A program made the position numbers and the translations under genes. The notes beneath the pieces are model-generated. The model had not been told where the DNA came from, made no database searches, and saw nothing but the letters and a program-made list of their open reading frames with translations. This document shows positions 32,738 to 40,291 of a stretch of DNA of 64,000 nt, piece after piece. Source of the stretch: Acidobacteriota bacterium (GTDB lineage: Bacteria; Acidobacteriota; Thermoanaerobaculia; Thermoanaerobaculales; Thermoanaerobaculaceae); contig JACQZW010000025.1 in assembly GCA_016213675.1 (NCBI GenBank), positions 62,001-126,000 of the forward strand, in the 5' to 3' direction. Positions within the stretch are counted from its first letter, which is position 1. Each line of letters starts with the position of its first letter.

Positions 32738-34984
32738 CTAGAAGCCCTTGAGCGGGTTGGGCCCGAGGTCCACGACCTCCTTGCAGAACTCGTCGAGGAT
32801 CGCCGGGATGCGCTCGAACTCGTCGTGGGACAGCTCCACCACGCGGATGCGCTCCTTCTCCAGGGCCAGCCGCTGCAGGGTCTCCTGGACGTTTCCCAGG
32901 CGCGTGTGCGCCAGCTCGGAGCCGCGCACGTAGTGACACTGGTAGTCGTCGCCGTACTTGCAGCCGATAAGGACGACACCGTCGATCCCGCGGGACAGGG
33001 AGTCGGCGATCCAGACGATGTTCGTCGAGCCGAGGCACCTGATCGGGATCACCCGCACCCAGGGGTTCCACTGGATCCGGCGGGCCGCCGCGGCGTCGAG
33101 CGCCGGCAGCGCGTCGTTCTCGCAGATCAGGGCGATGATCCGCGGCTTCTCCTCGTAGTCCTCGGGAACGCTCGTGGCCTTGATCATGCTGGCCACGGCA
33201 TCCACCGAGTAGTCGGGGAACGAGATGATCCGCTCGGGGCAGGCACCCATGCAGATGCCGCAGCGCCGGCAGCGCAGGATGTTGAGCTGAGGCGTGCCCT
33301 TCTCGTCCTCGTTGAGCGTGCCGAACGGGCACTCCTCGGTGCAACGCTTGCACTGGGTGCAGCGCTGGAGGAAGAAGTCGGGAGTGCCGATGTCCCCTGA
33401 GCGCGGGTGGACCGCCTCGCTGCGGCCCGCTGCGTTGATGCACTGGACCGCTTTCATCGCGGCGCCGAACCCGTCTTCGGTTGCCTGGACCGAGTCCATC
33501 GGGGCGCGGAGCGAGCCGGCGGCGTAGATCCCGGTGCGGCGCGTCTCGTACGGGAAGCAGATGAAGTGCGAGTCGGGGAAGCCCTGGCGAAGCGTGGGAA
33601 GGTCCGGCCCCTGCCGGTAGCCGAGGTTGAGGATCTCGGTGCCCTCGTGGGCGGCGAACTGCTCGGCGATCTTGCGCGCCTCGTCCCGCTGGGTCTCGGA
33701 CTCGGCGGTCTGGGAGCGTTTGGTGGCGTCGCGGAAGGTCCGGATCGCCTCGCCGTCGGCCGAGTTCGGCACGGCGCCGGTGGCGAGGACCACGAGATCG
33801 GCCTGCAGCTCGACGTCGTCGCCGAGGAGGCTGTCCTTGAGGTGGACAACGAGCGTGCCGTTGCCGCTAATGGAGGCGACCTCGCCGCGGGTGAACATGC
33901 TGCCCGGCTGCTGCTGCACCGCGGCGTAGAAGCGCTCGATCTGGCCCGGAGTGCGCATGTCCCGGTAGATGACCGCCGTCTCCACCTCTGGGTGGGCCTG
34001 ATGGATCTGCGCGACCTGACGGAGCGTGGTCCCGCAGCAATCGGCCGAGCAGTAGGGGAGGTGCTGAGGATCGCGGGAGCCGGCGCACTGGACGAAGACG
34101 ATCCGTCCAGGAAGCTTGCCGTCGGTGGGCCGCGTGACGCCTCCACCGGCGAGCATCTCGTCGAGGCGAGACGCCGTGACGACGTTCGGGGAGGCGCCAT
34201 AGCCGAGGTGTCCGAGCTTGCCGGCGTCGAACGGTCTCGATCCGGTGGCCTGGACTACGGCGCCGGCCATCAGGGTGTGCCCGCCGGAGGGCGTGTCGAT
34301 CTCGACGTGGAACTGGCCGGGCTGCCCAGTGATGCTGCGGATCTTGGCCGAGGTGTAGACGCGGACGTCGGGCTTGCTCGTGACGGCCGCGATCAGGTCG
34401 GCGATGCGGTTCGGCTGCAGGGTGTCGTAGGGAGGGCGATCGGGAACGAGGTGCGAGAGCTTGGCGACGTGGCCGCCGAGGTGGTCGCCGGACTCGACGA
34501 CTACCACCGGGTGGCCCATCTCGGCCGCGGCCCTGGCCGCCGCCAAGCCGGCGACACCGCCACCGACCACCAGCACGGTGCGCTCGATGGTCTCGGCGAT
34601 CGGCTTCGGCAGGTTGGTCTTCGCCAACCGCGCGTAGCCCATGCGCACGAGGTCGTCGGCCAGCACCTGGGTGTCCTCATCGCCCGCCGGATGCGACCAC
34701 GCGCACTGTTCGCGCAGACTGACCCGCTCGACGGCGCACTTCGCGGGGTCGAAGCGGAACTCGGTCGACTTTGCGAGAGGCGAACACGCGGCGACGAGCG
34801 CACCGCCGATGGTGCCGTCCTCGAAGGCGGCGCGGATGGTCGCAACCCCCTCGGGAGAGCACAGGCACGGGTGAGTGGTGCAGGTGGCGGCGCCCAGCTC
34901 GCCTGCCGTCGAAGCCAGCGCATCGACCTTCAGCGCCTCGCCGATTCCGCACCCGGTGCAGAGGAAGACCCCCAGGCGTTCCAT
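32738..34984 (-). CDS. qmoB: Quinone-interacting membrane-bound oxidoreductase subunit QmoB
   Basis: 748 aa, an HdrA-like flavoprotein with an MvhD-type C-terminus. The FAD site VLVVGGGVAGLAAARAAAEMG is near residues 137-157. Two [4Fe-4S] clusters, CTQCKRCTEEC and CRRCGICMGAC, lie near 560-605. The C-terminal part (ALICENDAL ... RCLGSTN ... GCKYGDDYQCHYVRG) is the MvhD/FrhD-like domain. The N-terminal CTGCGIGEAL and PCLCSPEG segments are also typical. It abuts qmoA with no gap. QmoA and QmoB are thought to relay electrons from QmoC to AprBA, possibly by flavin-based confurcation. Confidence 0.95.
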   Translation of the reverse strand: MERLGVFLCTGCGIGEALKVDALASTAGELGAATCTTHPCLCSPEGVATIRAAFEDGTIGGALVAACSPLAKSTEFRFDPAKCAVERVSLREQCAWSHPAGDEDTQVLADDLVRMGYARLAKTNLPKPIAETIERTVLVVGGGVAGLAAARAAAEMGHPVVVVESGDHLGGHVAKLSHLVPDRPPYDTLQPNRIADLIAAVTSKPDVRVYTSAKIRSITGQPGQFHVEIDTPSGGHTLMAGAVVQATGSRPFDAGKLGHLGYGASPNVVTASRLDEMLAGGGVTRPTDGKLPGRIVFVQCAGSRDPQHLPYCSADCCGTTLRQVAQIHQAHPEVETAVIYRDMRTPGQIERFYAAVQQQPGSMFTRGEVASISGNGTLVVHLKDSLLGDDVELQADLVVLATGAVPNSADGEAIRTFRDATKRSQTAESETQRDEARKIAEQFAAHEGTEILNLGYRQGPDLPTLRQGFPDSHFICFPYETRRTGIYAAGSLRAPMDSVQATEDGFGAAMKAVQCINAAGRSEAVHPRSGDIGTPDFFLQRCTQCKRCTEECPFGTLNEDEKGTPQLNILRCRRCGICMGACPERIISFPDYSVDAVASMIKATSVPEDYEEKPRIIALICENDALPALDAAAARRIQWNPWVRVIPIRCLGSTNIVWIADSLSRGIDGVVLIGCKYGDDYQCHYVRGSELAHTRLGNVQETLQRLALEKERIRVVELSHDEFERIPAILDEFCKEVVDLGPNPLKGF

Positions 34985-36238
34985 CTACGCGCTCCTTCCC
35001 GTGACCATGCACGCCTTGGCGGCGGCGCCGGTGGCATCCCGGGTCGTCGCGGCCACGTCCTCGGGCCGGCGGGCCACGCCGGCGACGATCACGCCGGCCG
35101 CACCCTCGACCCCGAACCCGTCCTCGTCGCGAAGCAGGCCGAACGGCGTCTCGTCGCTCTTGAGGTTGGGCACCATGCCGGTCGCCAGGACGACGAGGTC
35201 GACCCGAGTCTCGACGATCCGGCCGAGCTCGACGTCCTCGGCCTTGAGGACCAGGGAGCCATCGGCCCCGGCGACGACGCTCCCGACCTTGCCCTTGACG
35301 AAGTGCACCCCCTTGAGCTCGGCGACACGGGTCAGCATGTCCTCGTTGCGTCCGGGAGTGCGGCGGTCGATGTAGAAGATGGTGATCTCGGCCTCGGGAA
35401 GCTGCTCGTGGACGTAGATGGCCTGCTTGAGCGTGGCCAGGCAGCACACGGCGGAGCAGTACGGCAGATGGTTGGTGTCCCGCGAGCCGGCGCACTGCAC
35501 GAAGGCCACGCGCGTCGGCGGTTTGCCGTCGGAGGGACGGAGGATCTTGCCCCCGGTTGGTCCGGCCGGCGCGGCGAGCCGTTCCATCTGGACGTTCGCG
35601 ATCACGTCGGCCAGGACGCCGCCGCCGAGCTCCGGCAGCTTGTCGATCGGGTAGGGGTTCCAGCCGGTCGCGACGACGACGGCGGCAGCCTCGATGGTCT
35701 CCTGCGTTGGCTTGGCGTCGAGGTCGATGGCGTCGTAGGTGCACGCCTCCGCGCACTTCCTGCAGCCGGCCGGGCAGGCGTCACGGTCGAGGACGAAGCG
35801 CTTCGGCCAGGCGTACGGGTGAGGGAGTCGGATCGCCGGCACCTCCGCCATCCCGAGGTTGAACGGGTCCTTCACCTTGGCGGGGCACACGGCGCTGCAC
35901 GCGCCGCACAGGGTGCAGCGGTCGTTGACGAAGGCGGGCGTGCGAGCGACCGTCACCTCGCGGCCGCCGTTCGACTCGCGGCAGGCGGTGACTGTCGCCC
36001 CGGTGATCACCCGCACCCGCGGGTTGCGCTCCAGGCGCCGGGTATTGAGCTCCATGCCGCACGACGGCGGGCAGAGCTTCGGGAAGTAGTGGTGGCTGCG
36101 GATGGCACGGCCGCCCACCGCGGGCTCCCGCTCCACCAACACCACCTCGTGACCGGCCTCGGCGGCCTCCAGGGTCGCCGTGATGCCGGCGATGCCCGCA
36201 CCCACCACGAGGAGGGGTCGGGGTCTGGTTGCGCTCAT
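34985..36238 (-). CDS. qmoA: Quinone-interacting membrane-bound oxidoreductase subunit QmoA
   Basis: 417 aa, an HdrA-type flavoprotein. FAD motif VVGAGIAGITATLEAAEAGHE begins near residue 11; HYFPKLCPPSCGMELNTRR follows. Two cluster motifs are visible, CTLCGACSAVCP and CPAGCRKCAEAC. VQCAGSRD(T)NHLPYCSAVCC is a conserved HdrA/Qmo segment that recurs in QmoB. It overlaps ykgJ by 4 nt upstream and ends directly before the qmoB ATG, so the whole set is tightly coupled. It is the subunit expected to face APS reductase. Confidence 0.95.
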   Translation of the reverse strand: MSATRPRPLLVVGAGIAGITATLEAAEAGHEVVLVEREPAVGGRAIRSHHYFPKLCPPSCGMELNTRRLERNPRVRVITGATVTACRESNGGREVTVARTPAFVNDRCTLCGACSAVCPAKVKDPFNLGMAEVPAIRLPHPYAWPKRFVLDRDACPAGCRKCAEACTYDAIDLDAKPTQETIEAAAVVVATGWNPYPIDKLPELGGGVLADVIANVQMERLAAPAGPTGGKILRPSDGKPPTRVAFVQCAGSRDTNHLPYCSAVCCLATLKQAIYVHEQLPEAEITIFYIDRRTPGRNEDMLTRVAELKGVHFVKGKVGSVVAGADGSLVLKAEDVELGRIVETRVDLVVLATGMVPNLKSDETPFGLLRDEDGFGVEGAAGVIVAGVARRPEDVAATTRDATGAAAKACMVTGRSA

Positions 36239-37038
36239 GGGTTCCTCCCGGATTCCGGACCTCGAGCCCGAACCGTGAGCGTGGGCTCGGCGAACAGCGC
36301 GAAACGGAGCCAGCGGAAGGCAAACGCGAGCAGCGCCTCGTCGCTGGTCTTGATGGCCTCGACGACCGCGGGCTCGATCTCGAAACGCGTGAGGAAGCTC
36401 GATTCGAAGACGAACTCGCGGAAGGCATCGAGGTCGTAGCACGCGGTGTGGAACAGCTCCATCCGCTTGGGGTCGAGCTGACGGCCGCCGATGAACCACG
36501 GATGGCCGACGACATCCCGGAAGCCTGCCTCGATCGCCTCGCGCTCTGGGACGCCCTGGTCGTGGCGCCAGCGGTCGACGGACCACTCGGTGGGCTCCTC
36601 GCGGCCGTGACAGAACGCGTCCTCGAACAGGAAGTAGAGAGGTTCGGGCTCGACGCCAGCCTTCGCCGGCGGGAGTGCCATCCCGACCGGGTACATCCGG
36701 CACGCCCACGGGCGGTCGTCGTACAGCGTGCAACCCTGCGCACCGACGAAGTGACACTTCTTGCCGTCCTCGTCGTTCATGCGCAGCATCACCACCGGCA
36801 GGTGGAGGTCCTTGGTGATCGGCATCAGGGTGTAGCGCTGCAGGAAGTCGCGCGTGTGCATCCTGAGCCGGCGCGCCAGGCGCAGCACGTCGAACGGCGT
36901 GAGCAGAATGTTGACGTCCGCGCAGCACTGGTTGAAGCACGCGACGCGGGGGTGGCAGCCGAAGCGGAAGGCGTCGTCGTGGCCGAGCTGCTTGCGTTCT
37001 CGCAGTGACTCCGGGAGCTCCGGTGCGGTCGTGCTCAT
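36235..37038 (-). CDS. YkgJ-family cysteine-cluster protein in the apr-qmo operon
   Basis: 267 aa. The CxxxC(C) and Cys-rich positions include GCHPRVACFNQCCADV near residues 27-42, KKCHFVGAQGCTLYDDRPWACRMYPVG near 93-119, and CHGREEPTEW. This is the CxxCxxCC / UPF0153 pattern, thought to bind zinc or an iron-sulfur cluster. Function is unproven. It overlaps both neighbours by 4 nt (ATGA on both sides), so it is made with AprBA and Qmo. YkgJ-like genes beside apr/qmo are known from other sulfur metabolisers, so a role in assembly or maturation of this pathway is a fair inference. Confidence 0.85.
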   Translation of the reverse strand: MSTTAPELPESLRERKQLGHDDAFRFGCHPRVACFNQCCADVNILLTPFDVLRLARRLRMHTRDFLQRYTLMPITKDLHLPVVMLRMNDEDGKKCHFVGAQGCTLYDDRPWACRMYPVGMALPPAKAGVEPEPLYFLFEDAFCHGREEPTEWSVDRWRHDQGVPEREAIEAGFRDVVGHPWFIGGRQLDPKRMELFHTACYDLDAFREFVFESSFLTRFEIEPAVVEAIKTSDEALLAFAFRWLRFALFAEPTLTVRARGPESGRNP

Positions 37039-37379
37039 ATGCCTTCCCCCCCAGATCCCGGGCCGCTGCCGGGGATCACGTCGGCGTCGGGCGACGCGGC
37101 GACGACGTCATCCTCGATGATGCGGTCGCGAAGAGCGGTCGAAGACCAAACGGCGATCGGCGACGCCGCGCCGGTCCTGGGATCGACGCGATGACGGTAC
37201 GACGACCTGACGCCGAACTTCTCCTCCATCCACGTCCACCCCCGAACATAGTACGGGCAGTCGTCGTTGAAGCAGGCGAACTGCACCGAGCCGTCCCATC
37301 CGCCGTCGGCCGGCAGGGTGAACGGCAGGAGCGACTGGCCACAGTGCGGGCATGGAGGGAGCTGTACGTTCGGGGTCAC
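37035..37379 (-). CDS. Small CxxC protein between aprA and ykgJ
   Basis: 114 aa. A zinc-ribbon-like pattern CPHCG ... CFNDDCPYY lies in the first 40 residues, followed by GWTWMEEKFGVRSSYRHRVDP and an acidic tail. The GTG start at 37379 is supported by GAGGA in the right place, and it overlaps ykgJ by 4 nt. I do not recognise a named family. Its placement inside the operon suggests an accessory role with AprBA or Qmo, perhaps in metal or cofactor handling; that is inference only. Confidence 0.75.
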   Translation of the reverse strand: MTPNVQLPPCPHCGQSLLPFTLPADGGWDGSVQFACFNDDCPYYVRGWTWMEEKFGVRSSYRHRVDPRTGAASPIAVWSSTALRDRIIEDDVVAASPDADVIPGSGPGSGGEGI

Positions 37380-37440
37380 GCTGTCCTCGCGCGAAGAGTG
37401 CCCCGGGCGCCATGCGGCGCCCGGGGCCGAATCACGTCGG

Positions 37441-39348
37441 TCAGCCGCCGAGCAACTCGTGCTCGCCGGGCTGCTTGAACATGTGCAGGATGGGCCGCTT
37501 GTACATCTCCCACTGGCCCGTAGCAGGGTCGAGCTTGCAGTTGACGAAACAGTGCCAGTTCTCTTCGTTGAGCTTGGGGAAGTCGGAGCGGAAGTAGTAG
37601 CCGGGCCACCGTGTCTCCTCACGGAAGAGAACGGTCCGGACGTGCGCCTCGGCCTGGTACATCCGATGCACGTTCTCCCAGCACCGCATCAGCTCATGAA
37701 GGTCGGCAGCACCGAGCTTCTCGGAGTCTTCCTTCAGGAAGACCAACAGCTCCATGCCCTTCTCGAGCAGGGGCCTGGAGGTGGTGAACTGCGAGGTGAC
37801 CCCGCCGGCGTACTCGTCCATCAGCTTCTGCAGCCGCATCTGGAACATCTTTGGCCGGATGTAGTTGGGGTTGACGTCCTGCTGCGTGGTGGTGTTCTTG
37901 AACTCGTCGAAGGTCGCGAGCGGTTTGAGCGTCTCGGCCTTGAGGGCCTCGACCCGCGTCGCATCGACGGACGGGGCAGCCGGCTTCTCCTGGACGATGT
38001 AGCGGACCGCGGCCTTGGCGGCGATCCGACCCTCGGCGTGCGAGCCGGAGGAGAACTTGTGCGAGGACGCTCCCGACGCGTCGCCGGCGCAGAAGACACC
38101 CTTGACCGTCGACATGCTCTCGTAGCCCCAGAAGTACTCCTTGGGGGCCAGGTCCTCGGGACCGGACACCCAGGCGCCGGAAGCGCCGGAGTGCGAGCCG
38201 ATGAAGTACGGCTCGGCAGCGGCGATCTCGGAGGACTTCTCCTCAGGCGACACGTTGCTGGCGGCCCACAGGATGGCCTGGGAGATCGTCATGTCGAGGA
38301 AGTCTTCCCACGCCTCGGCCTCGAGCTCCTTCAGCTTCTTCTTGGCGGCCTTCTCGTCACCCGCGGCGGCGGCGATCTTCTGGATCGCCTCCTCGGTGCG
38401 CATGTAGATCGGGCCCTTGCCCGCCATCACATCGAGCATGCCGAGGTAGTTGCGCAGGTTCGCCGGAATCGGCTTGACCTTGCCGTAGGCGCCCCAGTTC
38501 TCCAGCTCGGGCTTGCGCTCGACCATGTACTCGCCACCGAACGCGTTGGTCGCACGGGACTTGAACAGCAGGAACCAGGCGCCCACCGGGCCGTACGCAT
38601 CCTTGAAGCGGACCGGGATGAAGCGCACTTCCTGGCAGGTCATCTCGGCGCCCGCCTTGAGGGTGAAGAACGTCGAGGCGCCGGCGTTCCACGGCGGATA
38701 CCAGGCGCGGCCCTGGCCTTCACCGGAGTTGCGGGGCTTGAAGACGTGCACCGCGCCGCCCATGGCGACCAGCGTGGCCTTCGCCTTGAACACGTAGAAG
38801 GTGTTCTCGCGAACGGAGAACCCGTACGCGCCGAGGCACTTGTCGCCGTCCATGATCGGGCCGACGATGAACACGCGCTCGAAGATGTTCTCCTTGCCGA
38901 GCGCGTTCTTGGCCGCTTCGGCGACGACGACCTTGTACGACTCGCCGTTGATCATGAGCTGCCAGCGTCCTTCGTGGACGTAGCCGCCCTTCTCGTCCTT
39001 CCAGATCGGCAGGCCCCACTTCTCGAACAGGTGGACCGAGGAGTCGACGTGGCGGGCGATGTTGGCCACGAGGTCCTCACGGGTCACGCCCATGAGGTCG
39101 TTACGCACGTAGTCGACGTAGTCCTTGATCGTGTTCTGTCCGTCCCGCAGGCCGACATACTGGTTGATGGCCGACAGGCCCATGGCCACGGCGCCGGAAC
39201 GATCGACCGCCGCCTTGTCGACCAGCGTCACCTTGAGGCCGTGCTGCTTGGCCCAGTACGCCGCTTCGACCGCGGCGCCGCACGCCGCCATGCCGCCACC
39301 GAGGATGAGGAGATCGGTCTCGACCTCTTGCGTCTTGAAGTCAACCAT
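37441..39348 (-). CDS. aprA: Adenylylsulfate reductase, alpha subunit
   Basis: 635 aa, FAD subunit of APS reductase, in the fumarate reductase-like flavoprotein fold. The FAD motif ETDLLILGGGMAACGAAVEAAYWA is near the N-terminus. QEVRFIPVRFKDAYGPVGAWFLLFK and FCAGDASGASSHKFSSGSHAEGR are the conserved catalytic and FAD-contacting regions. C-terminal WPGYYFRSDFPKLNEENWHCFVN is typical of AprA. It reduces APS to sulfite and AMP in sulfate reducers, or the reverse in sulfur oxidisers. With Qmo downstream the reductive direction is likely. 12 nt separate it from aprB. Confidence 0.97.
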   Translation of the reverse strand: MVDFKTQEVETDLLILGGGMAACGAAVEAAYWAKQHGLKVTLVDKAAVDRSGAVAMGLSAINQYVGLRDGQNTIKDYVDYVRNDLMGVTREDLVANIARHVDSSVHLFEKWGLPIWKDEKGGYVHEGRWQLMINGESYKVVVAEAAKNALGKENIFERVFIVGPIMDGDKCLGAYGFSVRENTFYVFKAKATLVAMGGAVHVFKPRNSGEGQGRAWYPPWNAGASTFFTLKAGAEMTCQEVRFIPVRFKDAYGPVGAWFLLFKSRATNAFGGEYMVERKPELENWGAYGKVKPIPANLRNYLGMLDVMAGKGPIYMRTEEAIQKIAAAAGDEKAAKKKLKELEAEAWEDFLDMTISQAILWAASNVSPEEKSSEIAAAEPYFIGSHSGASGAWVSGPEDLAPKEYFWGYESMSTVKGVFCAGDASGASSHKFSSGSHAEGRIAAKAAVRYIVQEKPAAPSVDATRVEALKAETLKPLATFDEFKNTTTQQDVNPNYIRPKMFQMRLQKLMDEYAGGVTSQFTTSRPLLEKGMELLVFLKEDSEKLGAADLHELMRCWENVHRMYQAEAHVRTVLFREETRWPGYYFRSDFPKLNEENWHCFVNCKLDPATGQWEMYKRPILHMFKQPGEHELLGG

Positions 39349-39360
39349 TTCCGCCTCCTC

Positions 39361-39795
39361 TCACTTCGTCCACACGGCGGGGAGGCCGAGGGATTCCGGT
39401 TCGGTGTAGAGGACCGGCCCGTCGATCGATGGCTTGTTGTCCCAGCCACCGGCCGGCTGCGCCTGGCCCTCGGGTGTGGTGCGGATGGGGACCTTGAAGC
39501 GCTTGACCATGCCGTTGCGGAACTTGACCGTCCACATGATGCTGTCGGTGGAGCGCAGCGGCACCACCGAGGCGCCCATTGGGACGAAGTCCGCATAGCC
39601 ACGCACGTCGACTGCCTGCGTGGGGCAGATCTTGACGCAGTTGTAGCATTCCCAGCACATCTCGGGCTCCCGGTTGTAGGCCTTCATGGTGTCCTTGTTG
39701 AGGACCATGAGGTCGTTGGGGCAGATGTACTGGCATGCTGTCTTGTCTAACGCCTTGCACCCGTCACACTTTTCCGGGTTGACAAAACTCGGCAT
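39361..39795 (-). CDS. aprB: Adenylylsulfate reductase, beta subunit
   Basis: 144 aa, ferredoxin-like electron-transfer subunit. It opens with PSFVNPEKCDGCKALDKTAC, the AprB signature, in which an insertion splits the first cluster motif. The second cluster is CWECYNCVKIC. The C-terminal tail (VPIRTTPEG ... LYTEPESLG) wraps AprA in known structures. It is the first gene of the seven-gene operon and carries an almost perfect ribosome binding site, AGGAGGTGAT, 5 nt before the ATG, in line with high expression. Confidence 0.97.
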   Translation of the reverse strand: MPSFVNPEKCDGCKALDKTACQYICPNDLMVLNKDTMKAYNREPEMCWECYNCVKICPTQAVDVRGYADFVPMGASVVPLRSTDSIMWTVKFRNGMVKRFKVPIRTTPEGQAQPAGGWDNKPSIDGPVLYTEPESLGLPAVWTK

Positions 39796-39981
39796 GCATC
39801 ACCTCCTGATCGCGACCGACCCGGATGGGGTGGATCGCATCATCACTGGTCTGCTCCCGGTGGGAGCCTCCTCCCGGGTTAGCGAGAGGACTGGTTGGGT
39901 GGAGGGGTTCGGCTGGACCTCGGCGATGTCATCACCTCCCGGACCTGGATTCGAATGAATCTCGACCGTTCGCACGGCTCG

Positions 39982-39987
39982 GTTATA
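39982..39987 (-). promoter_or_regulatory. -10-like TATAAC of the apr-qmo operon
   Basis: The minus strand reads GCTTATAACC, 8 nt after the dyad. It is one of the most AT-rich hexamers in the region, as expected for a strong regulated promoter. Confidence 0.5.
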
Positions 39988-39995
39988 AGCAATTC

Positions 39996-40013
39996 TTGTG
40001 CCGCAGTTCACAA
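39996..40013 (-). promoter_or_regulatory. Redox-regulator-like dyad upstream of aprB
   Basis: The minus strand reads TTGTGA-ACTGCG-GCACAA, 11 of 12 defined positions of an HcpR-type TTGTGA-N6-TCACAA box. It overlaps the probable -35 region, so a bound repressor could block the promoter. A related dyad precedes sat. Confidence 0.6.
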
Positions 40014-40264
40014 GAGGGCAAAGACGCCGGTGGGAGAAGGCTTCTCGGTCAGTCCGAAGGGGGCTTGACGTACCTGCCGTTACGAAAAGGCAACGGGGTC
40101 CCGGACGCCATGCGGCGCAGCCGGTTCGAGGCGCCTGTACTTGTCTATTCTCGGGAGTGAGTTAGCGGCGTTACGCAGGCGAAACGGCGGAGCGCCCTTT
40201 CGCGGCGGCCGGACGGCGCCGACATGAGGCCAGCGGCCGCTCAACTTTTCCTCAGGTGGTGCAG

Positions 40265-40270
40265 TATGAT
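40265..40270 (+). promoter_or_regulatory. -10-like TATGAT for sppA
   Basis: TATGAT lies 21 nt before ATG 40292, leaving room for the GGAGG ribosome binding site at 40282-40286. Confidence 0.4.
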
Positions 40271-40291
40271 CCGGTGGGTTTGGAGGCGGCG

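Larger units (their letters stand above)
39796..40291. other. Divergent intergenic region between aprB and sppA
   Basis: 496 nt without a convincing gene. On the apr side it holds the dyad at 39996-40013, a -10-like element at 39982-39987 and a leader of about 180 nt with several GGGAGG/CTCCC pairs that could fold. On the other side lies a GC-rich stretch (about 40200-40240) with AGCGGCCGCT-like palindromes resembling the hairpin repeats, and the sppA -10-like element. Confidence 0.6.

Noticed and set aside
37035..37622. A longer 195-codon frame for the small CxxC protein
   Set aside because: The first ~80 codons lie antisense-like within the aprA end and are Ser/Thr/Arg-rich. The GTG at 37379 has a good ribosome binding site and gives the compact CxxC protein.
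39799..40011. A 70-codon minus-strand frame ending just before aprB
   Set aside because: Its start lies inside the operator dyad, upstream of the probable -10 element, and it has no ribosome binding site or family match. The region reads better as the apr leader.
40120..40145. A GGTTCGAGGC string resembling a tRNA T-loop
   Set aside because: No acceptor stem, anticodon arm or CCA-side pairing can be built around it.
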